Origin: Daldinia sp. FL1419 | Lineage: Eukaryota > Ascomycota > Sordariomycetes > Xylariales > Hypoxylaceae | Direction: 5' to 3' | Assembly: GCA_025201765.1 (NCBI GenBank) | Contig: MU623405.1 | Coordinates: 62,001-126,000, forward strand | DNA length: 64,000 nt | Shown here: piece by piece, positions 45,667 to 55,632 of the stretch | Layout of the letters: every line of letters begins with the position of its first letter | Position numbering within the stretch: the first letter of the stretch is position 1 | The notes under the pieces: generated by a model | Seen by the model: the letters and a program-made list of their open reading frames with translations, nothing else | Databases searched by the model: none | What the model was told of the DNA's origin: nothing | Made by a program: the position numbers and the translations under genes

Positions 45667-47983
45667 CTCCCCGACGCTTATTATCCCGCATATTATCGAT
45701 CACTTCGGAATTATGGTCCTATTTGCACGTCTATATTATCAAACGCCTAACCATATGGTCTCGATGGCTCTTGGAAAATTCAAGTTGTACTTTGGTTGAT
45801 CGAGGATGTACCTAGCAATCGTATATCAACTTATGATTCTCTCTTCCAAGTTCATATGCTAATAGGACACGCTTTTCATGTATGGAGCTTGCAGGTTTTT
45901 TTTTTTTTTTCGTCTTACTTCTCGCTATCGCTTGTTAAACTTTTATATGGTGCCGCTTCGTTCCCTGAGGAATTACCTCAGTCATGTCCAAATCCTATTA
46001 AAGCATGGCGGTCCTGGCATAGCAGAGGCTTTTTCTACTCGGGCAATATAGTGTAGAGGATGAGGGCCGAGGAATCTACATTGCGTATCGCAACATCTAC
46101 TCGTGGTTTTCTTTTCTTCCTTAGGCTCGTTAGATTCCCTGATGGAGCACCTCAATTCAAACGTTTTCGCTGGTCTAGCATCCACGCCTTACGGTAGACT
46201 TGTTTTAATCGGAATGATATTAGCCACGGATACACCAGCAAATTCCCCACGACTGCCTAGTTGAGAGCAAAGGTCCAGGTGCAAATTGATGCTTCGCCTA
46301 GGTCAAGAACAGGCTCAAGGACGGTCTAGCAGGTGAAGATTTCGGGCCTGCCGAAGGAGGAGATTACTATTTCGTTCATTACTTCCAGAACAGTAAGCTT
46401 CTTAGTAGTGTTATCTCTAGGCATTGTGTATTTCGAGGCATTTTTCTAGATATTGTGACCGTATCGGCCATGACATACACCTCCATGATGTCTAGAATAA
46501 AGTACAAGCTGCCTTAGTTAAGAGATTCATATTAACTTTCGTCAAGTTACCACGAGAGTTGTTGGATAAAATCTTAAACTAAAATCTTCATTAAATAGTA
46601 AGAGTTTCCTAGCAGCCTTAGCCTTCGACAGGCTTAGGACATAAACCTGAAAATATAATTACCTAGGTTAGACAACTGGCTTCCTTGGTAGAGTAACCGT
46701 GGTATTCAGACTGATCATATATCAGCTTAAATACTTTCAATTAGGTTAGGGATCAGGACTTGCACAAGCAATCCTAAACCCCGTGGCTTCCTCTTGTGTC
46801 TGAAAGAGAAGTATATAATATAGTTGGGCTGGGCTCGTAGGGGTAGGACACAGGGGCACTGATAGAAACTGTAGGAATTTTATCTAGGGGAAAGAGGCGC
46901 GCCGCTAAATAAACCCAGCATAACATGGAGACTGTTTGGGTCAGCTATATTAGAGAGTATTCTAATACATCAGGGTTTTCGGGACAAGATATTATAAGAT
47001 TTTCCGTGATATTAGGAGGTAGTCAAGTGCGAATCACACGGTCACCGGCGCGCATATCCGAATGCAAGCTTTATTGCAATATATGCTTCGTAGTTCATGT
47101 GTGTAAGCGTAGCTCCATCGATGCGACGAGGTCGTCAATAAATTACCTAAACGTAAATACGCAGGGAAGAGCTTCTGCAGGTTGATGTGAAGCACAGCAT
47201 ATGTAGATGCGCCTCATCGAAAGCTAACCTATTCTCAAGCCACAGCGCTTTCGATGTAAGTTTTTTTTCTTCTTATATTGGAAGCAGCCATTACCAATGA
47301 TTATGAGAAAAATCGCGAGCATAGAGTGCTTTGAATATCATCTTCTCATACACCAGAATATCGGGGTAATACCTATGGCTTATATCCGGGATTCTATCGT
47401 GTATATCCTGAATTCTGTAGGTCAGATCACTCCGGAACTCCTTAGAGTCTTAACCACCATCTCCTACGCTATGTGATATACTCACCAGAGCGACCCGAGA
47501 GCTCACTGTGGAGCTTATTCACCGATCTACGCAGCGTACATATATATTATCGGGCCTTGATTGCATCGTCTACCTATGCCGTTTCAGCCGGGATATGTTC
47601 AAATTTCCTCGTCGGCAACCCTATAGTATCATGTTTCTTTCGTACGATATATCACATCCTTCATTTTGCATATGCATTGCCGCTACTACCTAACTGATAT
47701 AATCCTGTTGCTTAGGGTAATACGTCTTATGTGATTATATGACGAACACTTACAGATAAGTTGCATGGTTATGATAAAGGAATATGTAGGTATGATTCAA
47801 ACTGTTTCTGAGAAATCGAGAATACATACCAATCCCCATGTGATTCGGCCTCCGATGACTAGACTCTGGTGACCCTAATCCCATATACAAACTTCATTCT
47901 TCCTATAGCTTGTAGGTGTGGTGTGCAGCGTGCCAAGGCTAAGGTACCTAACTTTCCGCTCAATTTTCCATCTACCTAACCCC
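45667..47983. other. 2.3-kb region, duplicated flank and possible gene relics
   Basis: The stretch about 45895-46120 (T-run, then cttctcgctatcgcttgt) resembles the flank at 25845-26060. Around 46307-46391 an 85-nt stretch translates to a protein-like piece (GLAGEDFGPAEGGDYYF) ending at a gtaagc donor-like site, perhaps a relic exon. The rest has no coding signal; open frames at 46925-47185 and 47473-47697 are not convincing. Confidence 0.4.
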
Positions 47984-49025
47984 TTACTGTGGTGGTCCTT
48001 TGAGCCAAACTGTATTCTCATCTGGTTCGGGGTCGTCCACTGGCAAGGCATTCTTATCAGCCCAAGCGACAATATTGTCTAGTTTACGGCACTTGTGGTT
48101 AGTGCTGAAGTCGGGGTATAATCCCCACGGGTGAACCCAGTTGTAAGTGACGATGCCAACATCGCCGTGGCATATCAGGACCTGGCGCAACATCTCGATG
48201 CAATGGTCAATGTGAGAACGGATGATAGGTTCAGAGTCGGTGAAACTTAGAGGCCTGTTCTCAGAGCGATTGTAGTAGTCTCTGTAAGTATATTGGCGGA
48301 TAATATTCTAGGTATTTATATTAGACTTGATAGACAGTTGCGATGTGGAAGAGACAAATTTACCAAGCAATGGAGGTGATGAAACACCTCAATACCAATG
48401 TTATATTTGCCTCCTTGGGATTCTGGGTACTTCACGGATATACGCGACTTCCCGATACGGTCGATAACTTCGCCGTCCACACCGGAATTATTCGCTGATC
48501 GTGTAAGTTATAAGTCAGGTCAGACCGCTGTTGGGGTGGAAATGAAATCGGCTTACTGTGAACAAGCTCATCCCATGCCGCATCAAGCGCCTTGTTAGGT
48601 GTTCCTTTGTAAATACTCTGATGTTCGAGAGCACCTTGGAACCTGTGCGTTTCGTATTCAATAGCCCCGGAGTCCTCTTCCAGGAGTGGAGCTGCAACTG
48701 TCAGTTTCCAGTAAGTGCCATTGGGAGGCTATCGACACTTACAGTAGTATGAAGTCTTAGCAGCGCATTGCCTTTCCGAGCATTCTTTCTCTTGCCGAGG
48801 AAGAGATACCACGGCTATGAGACTTACTAGGAGGATAGTATTGAGAAGTGCTAGAGCTGTTCCACTTGCTTTAGCCAAAGAGGCAATACGGGAAGACGTC
48901 CTTCGGAAATGTCGTCCTAGCATAGGCTTGTCTTCATGACTCTCAAAGTTATCAGAACTCTGTGAGAACCGTGCCTCATCTGAGGCTAGTGGCTCATATG
49001 TTGGTTTTTTCGGTTGAAACCCCAT
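47984..49025 (-). CDS. UstYa-family (DUF3328) oxidase-like protein, 292 aa, four exons
   Basis: UstYa-family proteins catalyse oxidative cyclisation and related steps on ribosomally made peptides such as ustiloxin and phomopsin (family knowledge). Minus-strand exons are 49025-48743, 48697-48557, 48494-48364 and 48307-47984, all GT-AG and in frame. The N-terminal 50 residues are cytosolic-type and Ser-rich, one membrane helix covers about residues 55-75 (TALALLNTILLVSLIAVVSL), and the lumenal domain starts near residue 100 (IEYETHRFQG, then IYKGTPNKALDAAWDEL). Both signature HxxHC motifs are intact: H180-H-L-H-C184 and H217-I-D-H-C221, followed by LRQVLICHGDVGIVTYNW. It is divergent from, and 1.5 kb from, a repeat-containing secreted precursor gene, which strongly suggests they work together. 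No methyltransferase or second copy is seen nearby. Confidence 0.88.
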
Positions 49026-50492
49026 ACTTGATCTAGACAGGTCTCAGACTTAGGGGTGGTAGTCGATAGTATGAAGAAAGTCGAAGTCGGGGCCCATGTA
49101 ATCAAAAGAGAGAGAAGAGAAGAGGATAGATCAGAACCCTTTGATTATGAATTCTCGAGGGGTATATTCTGGTTAAGTGTGAACGACGGATTGTAGGGCC
49201 ATCTTGCCCGACCATGGTGAACACGTCAACCGATTAAACCGTGCCGAGCTTTGTCTTAGATAGGGGTAGTTATGATATTCCTACGTATCCTCATGCAGAC
49301 AACCGATCCAGGAGCTTCTCTACCAAGCCCAGCTCCACATGCCTCGACAGTTCTTGCCATGTACGTGTTAGGGTGTATGCATGTATCATCGTTGGTAGAC
49401 AGATTCGAGGATGTAACCCCTCATGACGTGATATCGGATCGTATCCGTAGGGAACGAAGGGATAGTGGATTCCAGGTTCGTGACGCAGAATGTTAGCCAA
49501 GCATCATCGGCGTTGGATGTTTGACTCGTAACGGGAATCGCGGGACCGAAGCTTAGCTGAGTTAGACGTCTGGGTAGGTATGTGCATATGCGGCTGATAT
49601 TGTCTTAGAACGGGACGACGATGCATATGCGGGGGTTCATGTTCTGGGCTCGCTGAATATGCCCTTTAAAGACGGCGGCAGAGCGATCGTATTACTAGAT
49701 ACCTAGGTTAGGTAACTCTCTCTGGAGGGGATTTCGTCGTGTTTCGTAGGACGGGAAACATATACCTAGCACCGCATTACGAGACGGCGAACCAACACAT
49801 ATAACTAGGTAGCAAACAGGATAGTAGACATCCCCATCATCACTGCAGGAAGCCGTTTCAATTCGAACTTCACAGCTCCTAATTCAAGGCTACAATGTCG
49901 GGGGGTTATATTGTTCGGGACAAGAACCAATTGAATCCGAGCCATCAAAGGTGAATTTGATAGTTTACGTTATTTGTACTTCCATCGGAAAACGATATAT
50001 CTCTTGCATACCACGGCTGGAACATTGTAGCAAGGCCATACCTATTAAACTCGTAGACAGCTTCCGATGTTTCCCATGGCCACGAATACGATTCACGTAA
50101 CCATGGCGGGATGATGATCGAGGGCGTCGATTCTGACTTGCTTCAGGGCCTCCTGTGAAGTGTGATATCTGTAACCTCTTGCATGAATATGAGACCTTCG
50201 GATGATCATGGCATGTGTGACGCGTTCGGCGCCTTGGGGCAATCTTCGTGGTAGATGACGACGTACGAAGCGGTGTAGGGCCTTGGAGAAAGACAAAGCT
50301 GGTCGACACCTAGCTCTAATAGTCGAAGATAACCACATGTCCCTCCGACTGCTTACCTCCGACGAACGAGGTTACTTAAGGTTGGGGATTTCCACGCATC
50401 CTCAACTCTTTCCATCAAATCTTTCCAAGAGACGGAACAAACGACTTGATCTTATATCTTTTCTAAGCTACAATACACCTATCCAACACAAG
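49026..50492. promoter_or_regulatory. Divergent intergenic region of the RiPP pair
   Basis: 1467 nt between the start codons of the UstYa-like gene (minus) and the precursor gene (plus). It should contain both promoters and could hold shared regulatory sites; I cannot assign a binding motif. Open frames inside it (such as 49291-49500 and 49965-50338 on the minus strand) lack family features. A TACCTAGGT-type motif lies near 49700. Confidence 0.5.
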
Positions 50493-50992
50493 ATGCACTT
50501 CATCAAGACTTCTATTGCTCTCCTTGGAGCCCTTGCTTCCACCTCTGTGGCTCTCCCTACCCAGGGGAACTCTGTTGCAGCGTAAGACCATATCATCTAA
50601 AATGTATATGTCACTTCAAGAAACAAGACACTAACGCGATATACAGCCGTGAGCCCTCCAAGGAGAAGTACGACATCTACGATATCACTCGTGATGTCAA
50701 CAAACGAGAGCCATCCAAAGAAAAGTACGACATCTACGACGTAACTCGAGACGTCCACGAGCGATCTCCATCCAAGGAGAAATATGATATCTACGACATC
50801 ACACGTGATGTCAACAGGCGAGAACCGTCTAAGCAGAAGTACGACATTTACGATGTCACTCGAGACGTCGACAAGAGGGAGCCGTCCAAAGAGAAGTACG
50901 ATATCTACGATATCACTAGGGACGTTGATAAGCGAGAGCCCTCGAAGGAGAAGTATGCAACCTACGACATTACTCGGGATGTTGAGAAATGA
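50493..50992 (+). CDS. Secreted repeat precursor peptide (dikaritin-type RiPP), 144 aa
   Basis: Exons are 50493-50581 and 50647-50992; the 65-nt intron follows the signal-peptide exon and joins at codon GCC. Residues 1-20 are a signal peptide (IALLGALASTSVA, cleavage likely before LPTQ). Exon 2 consists of six 19-residue repeats, each with PSKEK or PSKQK, a Tyr-rich core YDIYDI or YDIYDV (YATYDI in the last) and TRDV, then a processing site. The sites are KR after units 1, 4 and 5, RR after unit 3, and a non-dibasic ER after unit 2; unit 6 ends at the stop. This layout (signal peptide, tandem cores, Kex2 sites) is that of UstA/PhomA-type precursors, and the divergent UstYa-like gene supports a cyclised peptide product. 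The product itself is unknown. Confidence 0.85.
50651..50992 (+). repeat. Six tandem 57-bp coding repeats
   Basis: Six in-register 57-bp units make up nearly all of exon 2 of the precursor gene. The final codon position of unit 6, where the other units have an arginine codon (CGA in four, AGG in one), is TGA. Units differ at many third codon positions while the encoded residues are mostly unchanged. Confidence 0.95.
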
Positions 50993-51621
50993 ACAGCGAA
51001 AGAGAAATGTAGACGTCGATGAAAATGGTGTTGTCGGGTTGACTTGTAGCCAGCCCCTTGAATCATTCTCTATTGGCTTTGGCTCTGAGCCGCGCGTTGG
51101 AGACATCGTGAACAAACGCTAGGGGGGTTTAGGTAGTTGGATTAAATTGGTCGTACGAGGTGTCAAGTCTCCTAAAGACGCTCATTTAAACAATATAAAT
51201 CTACTTGCTTGGCGTATGTCGATTCGTCCATGACCCCCAAATGGAGAGTATAGGAGGCAAGGTACCTATGTTTGTAGGTTACCTAGGACCTAGGTAGGTA
51301 GGTCGGTAGTATTGTTTCACAGCGGGGAACAAGTATTTTCCGTTGGAATTAACTGGAAAAGGGATATCCAATCTTACATATAGTTCAACATCGCACCACC
51401 TTGGATTCGTATGACCAACTTACCTTCTCTATCTAGCTCGTGTTTGCTGCCTAAACCCGCTCGCACCCGTCGCACGTCGCCAACACTCGATCTGCAACGC
51501 CAACAACTAGAATCTAATTAATAATTCTATCATCTGTACCTTGACTACCTAAGGTAGGTACCTAATAAGAAACTCAGCTTCATTCTAATAATAACAAGCA
51601 AGTACAAGTAAGCAAGCAAGC
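50993..51621. other. Intergenic, with decayed extra repeat and TACCTAGGTA motifs
   Basis: The 130 nt after the precursor stop hold a weakly repeat-like start (aaagagaaatgta) and a frame shifted by one that stays open to 51122. Further on, near 51255-51310, is a cluster of TACCTAGGTA/TAGGTAGG motifs. No gene is supported. Confidence 0.45.
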
Positions 51622-52384
51622 ATGACGACTTGGAAGATCGAGTGCTGCACCGTCGCCGACGCCGCGGCCATGGCTCGCAACAACATGAGCGCCTTCTGGG
51701 AGGACCCGACGTGGATTCTCCTATGGCCCAAAGAAGTCACACGAGAATTCATGATTGAAAACGCCACCAAGCGATACCCGCGCAGTCTCGTTTCTGACCG
51801 GGAAGAAAAGCGTCACCAGAAAGCCGTAGATCCCGCCACCGGAGAACTCGTCGGATACGCGCGCTGGATCCTACCGGCCGCTCATCTCACTACGGAGGAC
51901 GGACGCCCGGAATGGGAGGAGGCGCAGGTCCCTGACGTCAGCGACGAGGAAAAGGCGCGGTTCCAGGCGCTGGCTCAGTCGGCGTGGTGGAATGCGAGGA
52001 AAGAGGTAGATGGGATTGACGATAAGAACGACGAGGCGCTGCACCGTCTCCTGTCGTCTGGAACTTATATCAGTAAGTCGGGCCTACTAATTTAACAGGC
52101 TGTGACTCGTAGTTCTGACTTGTCCCGCAGAACTCGACTATCTAGCCGTCCACCCCGAAAACAAAGGTAGGGGAATAGCCACCGCACTTGTGGAGAGCGG
52201 GATCAAGCACGCCGAGAAAATCGGTGTTCCCTTGTTTACGATGTCCTACAAGGCCGGTAGGGGCGTCTACGCCCGACTTGGTTTCAGAGAGGTCGAAAGG
52301 GTGATTCAGGATGACTCGAAGTACGGCGGAAAAGGAGAATATGGCGCTTATTTTATGATTTATGATGTCTCCCGAAAAGCATAA
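51622..52384 (+). CDS. GNAT-family N-acetyltransferase, 234 aa
   Basis: Acetyl-CoA-dependent acetyltransferase of unknown substrate, probably cytosolic (no signal peptide). Exons are 51622-52072 and 52131-52384; the intron has the donor gtaagt and the acceptor ccgcag and joins at codon AAA. The start MTTWKIECCTVADAAAMARNN is typical of fungal GNATs, followed by the insert common to that subgroup (GYARWILP). The acetyl-CoA binding motif is in exon 2 (LDYLAVHPENKGRGIATAL), and the C-terminal beta bulge region reads YARLGFREVERV. It begins 630 nt after the RiPP precursor on the same strand. A tailoring role is conceivable, but such proteins are abundant in fungi and the link is weak. Confidence 0.88.
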
Positions 52385-53087
52385 GCTAAAGCCGTACGTG
52401 GTTTACGAAATGGTTTCTCGGTTCGATAATGTGTAGATAGATCTAGGTAATACCTGCATCTTAACTATCCATAATACTCTCAAAACTGGCTTTAGAGACG
52501 CTAGAACGACTACCATTCTACTGCTTACCCCTTTACGGGTCGGATCGGGCGTCATATAGCGCTGGAGCCTTGGTTAGGTATCTGGTGGGTATAGGTATTA
52601 TATGGAATTACCGAATCTGGATGCTCCTATGCGATCCTGGCCAATCATAGCCAAGCCTTTCCTTGGCAGATGCCACACACGAGAAGCTGCTTGACCGTTT
52701 TATTTAGTCTCACTAGCGCCAACTCGAGTGCTTTGCTTTGTTCATCAAATCTTCCTTGCTGAAAGAATCTAACCTCTGAAAGGGGATTTTTCAAATGGTC
52801 TCCACGTAAGAGAGAATTTACTTAGCGCATAACTGCTAATCTTCTTTTATCTTCATCTGGTTTACGGGTATTTGCAAGTGTCTGGGTACGCCCTTATTTG
52901 ACGACGCGATAGATACAAAGGCGGATATCCATCTTATTGACGCCGTCCCTATGATTTCTTAACAACATTTTTTCCATTCCCTCGATGTTGACGCCGAACC
53001 CATCATATATACATCAATGGTCCCCCTTGTCTTGAATTATAGAATGTAGGGTATATATGTCCAGTTGAGTATTATGCTCCTGGAGAA
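52385..53087. other. Convergent intergenic region
   Basis: Between the GNAT gene (plus) and Mgs1 (minus). No coding signal or structured element recognised. Confidence 0.5.
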
Positions 53088-54755
53088 TCAGGGGTCATCC
53101 ATAATTAGGTCCGGATCGATCTCGGTACCCAAATCTCGGTCTTCTAGGAATGTGCGCCCAAGGAGCGCGTCGGGGAGGTAGTCTTGCTTCACCTTGCCAT
53201 CCTTGTAGTTAGGATTGTACTTATACTCCCTCCCATACCCGAGCTCCCGCATTAGCCTTGTTGGTGCATTCCGTAGATGAACTGGCACTGGTAGAGCTGC
53301 TACTCCTGGCTCCTTAAGAGCCGCAAAAGCGTTGCTTAATCCCCTGTAGGCACGTGTGCTCTTAGGAGCGAGTGAGAGCGCTACTGCGCAGTGTGCTAGA
53401 GGTATACGAGCTTCTGGCATGCCAATCTGCTGTGTGGCTGTGTATGTTGAGGTAGCTAGACTGAGGAGTGAGTTATCTGCCAACCCGACGTCTTCGGATG
53501 CTATCACAACCATTCGCCGTGCGATGAATAACGGATCTTCCCCAGACTGGAGCATGCGGGCCAGGTAGTAAAGCGTAGCATCTGGATTAGAACCGCGGAC
53601 AGATTTGTGAAATGCAGAGATTGTATCGTAATGCTGATCGCCGGCTCGGTCATAAACCAGGGTTTTGGTCAGCGACTCCTTTATTATTTCCTTTGTCATA
53701 CCATCTCTATTCGCGAGGGATAAGGCTAGCTCTAGTAGATTGAGCGCTGTTCGCGCGTCGCCGTCCGCGAAGTTTGCGAGGTAACTCATGAGTTCCTCAT
53801 CGAGGAGGGGCGAGAGCGAGGACGAAGTAGTTGAAATCTCGGCTTGTAATGCTCGTAATAGGACGGATTGGATGTCTCTTGTCGTCAACTTCTGCAGTGT
53901 AAAAGTTCGGCATCTGGAAAGCAAGGCGTTCACAACTTTAAAGCTTGGATTTTCTGTTGTTGCGCCGATGAGCGTTATCGTACCCGCTTCAACGGGCTTA
54001 AGGAAAACGTCTTGCTGCGATTTGGAGAAACGATGTATCTCATCGCAGAATATTATCGTCTTCCTTCCGGTCAATGCCAGCTCATTGGCTGCGTCGTTAA
54101 ATATCTTTTTGCATTCTGCTACCCCAGAGCTCGTAGCGTTCATCTCAACGAAGCGGGATCCGACCATGTTTGCTATACAGCGCGCGATTGTAGTTTTGCC
54201 CGTGCCAGATGCGCCCCATAATATCATGGATGGTACCCGATCGGATTCTATTAATGACCGTAAGACTCCGTGTGGACCAACAAGTTCTTGTCCAAAAACC
54301 TCATCGAGATTTTGCGGCCGCATGCGTTCAGCAAGGGGAGCTGCTTTATTGGTCTTAGTCCTTTTCAGCACCCGACCCATCTCGATGGGTGCTACGTCCT
54401 CTGTTTTGATGCCTGCATCGTGCATAGGCGAATCTTCTCCGGGACCTTCATCGAATGAGCGCTTAATACCACCGTTTGGTTTCGTACCCCCAGTCGTTCC
54501 ATTGATGCCGTTAGCCGAGGATGTGGTGGCCTTCACTGGTGTCAACTGTCGCTTGGCGGAAGGAGTATGGAAGAAGCTGGACGCCGGGCGCTTCTGCGAG
54601 GATGGTAAGGCGCTATTTGTTTGAGTAGCGGAAGGTATCTGAGATGAGGACGCGGACGTCGAGGTGTCAATGAAAAAGGTTTGACATCCCGAATCAATAT
54701 GATCATTGATCTTGACGGATTGGACTTGCTTGCTACAAATGGGGCATTCTACCAT
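53088..54755 (-). CDS. mgs1: Mgs1/WRNIP1/RarA-type AAA ATPase, 555 aa, single exon
   Basis: Nuclear DNA-dependent ATPase that maintains genome stability at stalled replication forks and interacts with ubiquitinated PCNA (family knowledge). The N-terminus is a UBZ4-type ubiquitin-binding zinc finger, C4-x2-C7-x11-H19-x4-C24. A disordered Ser/Thr linker with nuclear-localisation-like KR patches spans about 30-140. The AAA+ domain starts PLAERMRPQNLDEVFGQ, with Walker A GASGTGKT (181-188), Walker B IIFCDEIHRF (234-243), and the sensor region LIGATTENPSF. The C-terminal MgsA-type tetramerisation domain is present (SVRGSNPDATLYYLARML, RMVVIASEDVGLAD). Length and order match full-length fungal orthologues. 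A long plus-strand frame across it is antisense shadow. Confidence 0.94.
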   Translation of the reverse strand: MVECPICSKQVQSVKINDHIDSGCQTFFIDTSTSASSSQIPSATQTNSALPSSQKRPASSFFHTPSAKRQLTPVKATTSSANGINGTTGGTKPNGGIKRSFDEGPGEDSPMHDAGIKTEDVAPIEMGRVLKRTKTNKAAPLAERMRPQNLDEVFGQELVGPHGVLRSLIESDRVPSMILWGASGTGKTTIARCIANMVGSRFVEMNATSSGVAECKKIFNDAANELALTGRKTIIFCDEIHRFSKSQQDVFLKPVEAGTITLIGATTENPSFKVVNALLSRCRTFTLQKLTTRDIQSVLLRALQAEISTTSSSLSPLLDEELMSYLANFADGDARTALNLLELALSLANRDGMTKEIIKESLTKTLVYDRAGDQHYDTISAFHKSVRGSNPDATLYYLARMLQSGEDPLFIARRMVVIASEDVGLADNSLLSLATSTYTATQQIGMPEARIPLAHCAVALSLAPKSTRAYRGLSNAFAALKEPGVAALPVPVHLRNAPTRLMRELGYGREYKYNPNYKDGKVKQDYLPDALLGRTFLEDRDLGTEIDPDLIMDDP

Positions 54756-55632
54756 TATGGCGTCGGGTATCGTACTGGAAAAGAAAGCAGAGGAGCCAAG
54801 AAATGCATTAGTGATTTGAGAATAATACCTAGGTATTCAGTCAAGAGACTCTAAACCAAGAAAGCCAATTCAAGCTCGTATTTATTCTTGGTAAAGAATA
54901 TTGACGCGAAATAATTCAATTTGGGGACGACGCGCCCAGATGAATTCAGAGTTGAACTTCTGGTGGATTACACAGACCTATAAGAATTTATCGATAGGGG
55001 TCCAGCTAATTATTTTTAAGTTCAGGTAGGTAGGTGTGTACCTACCTACTGCACATAAGTACCTAAGTACTTACTTCCTCAGGTACCTAGGTACCTTCTT
55101 ACGTACTTAAGTACATCAATACCTAGGTATTAGTAATGCACCTACACTAGTAGTATCCCGCTAGTCTCTTTCGGTGCTGCAAATCCATAGGTAGCCGTAC
55201 CTAATGAACGGGTATGCACCTAATATAAGGTACATCCTCCTATGCACCTCTATTGTCGTACCATGTAGGTACACAGCAGCTCGGCGATTGATAGGTTGTA
55301 CCTAGGTGTGTATTGTAAAAGCGACTACATCGGTAAATCAATATATTGAACTGCAGCTAACCTATTCATAGCTAGGATCCCTCTTTTACGTCGTATGGGC
55401 AATATGTTGGGCACACCTAGATACTACATGTGTTTAAATTCCTAAAAAGGAAGCTGAAGCCGAACAAGCTTTAAGCTGGGTAGGTATAAACCATGCCACT
55501 GGAAATTCAACGTCTTTCTTACGGGATACGCAACACCATCATAACACTGGATATAATCGATGATCAGAAAATAACGGGTATCGTTTAAACTGAATCGAAA
55601 ATGCCTGTTTAATATTTCTTTGCGAGGACCTT
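54756..55632. other. Intergenic region dense in TACCTAGGTA motifs
   Basis: From about 55020 to 55310 the palindrome family (ggtacctaggtacc, tacctaggtatt, gtacttaagtac) recurs many times, the densest cluster in the window. No gene is seen. Confidence 0.55.

Noticed and set aside
47473..47697. 74-codon plus-strand frame as a second precursor or membrane protein
   Set aside because: No signal peptide with dibasic repeats, no splice continuation; judged chance.
49965..50338. Two overlapping minus-strand frames in the divergent RiPP promoter
   Set aside because: Composition is not protein-like in a consistent frame, no domain is visible, and they overlap the probable precursor promoter.
50651..50992. 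CRISPR-like array
   Set aside because: The 57-bp repeats are directly tandem, without spacers, and encode a peptide in frame in a eukaryotic genome.
50597..51115. 172-codon minus-strand frame across the precursor repeats
   Set aside because: It is the antisense reading of the 57-bp tandem repeats and has repeated Val/Asp-rich composition; the plus strand has the signal peptide and splice sites.
53788..54624. 278-codon plus-strand frame
   Set aside because: Antisense shadow of the Mgs1 ATPase, whose motifs are all present on the minus strand.
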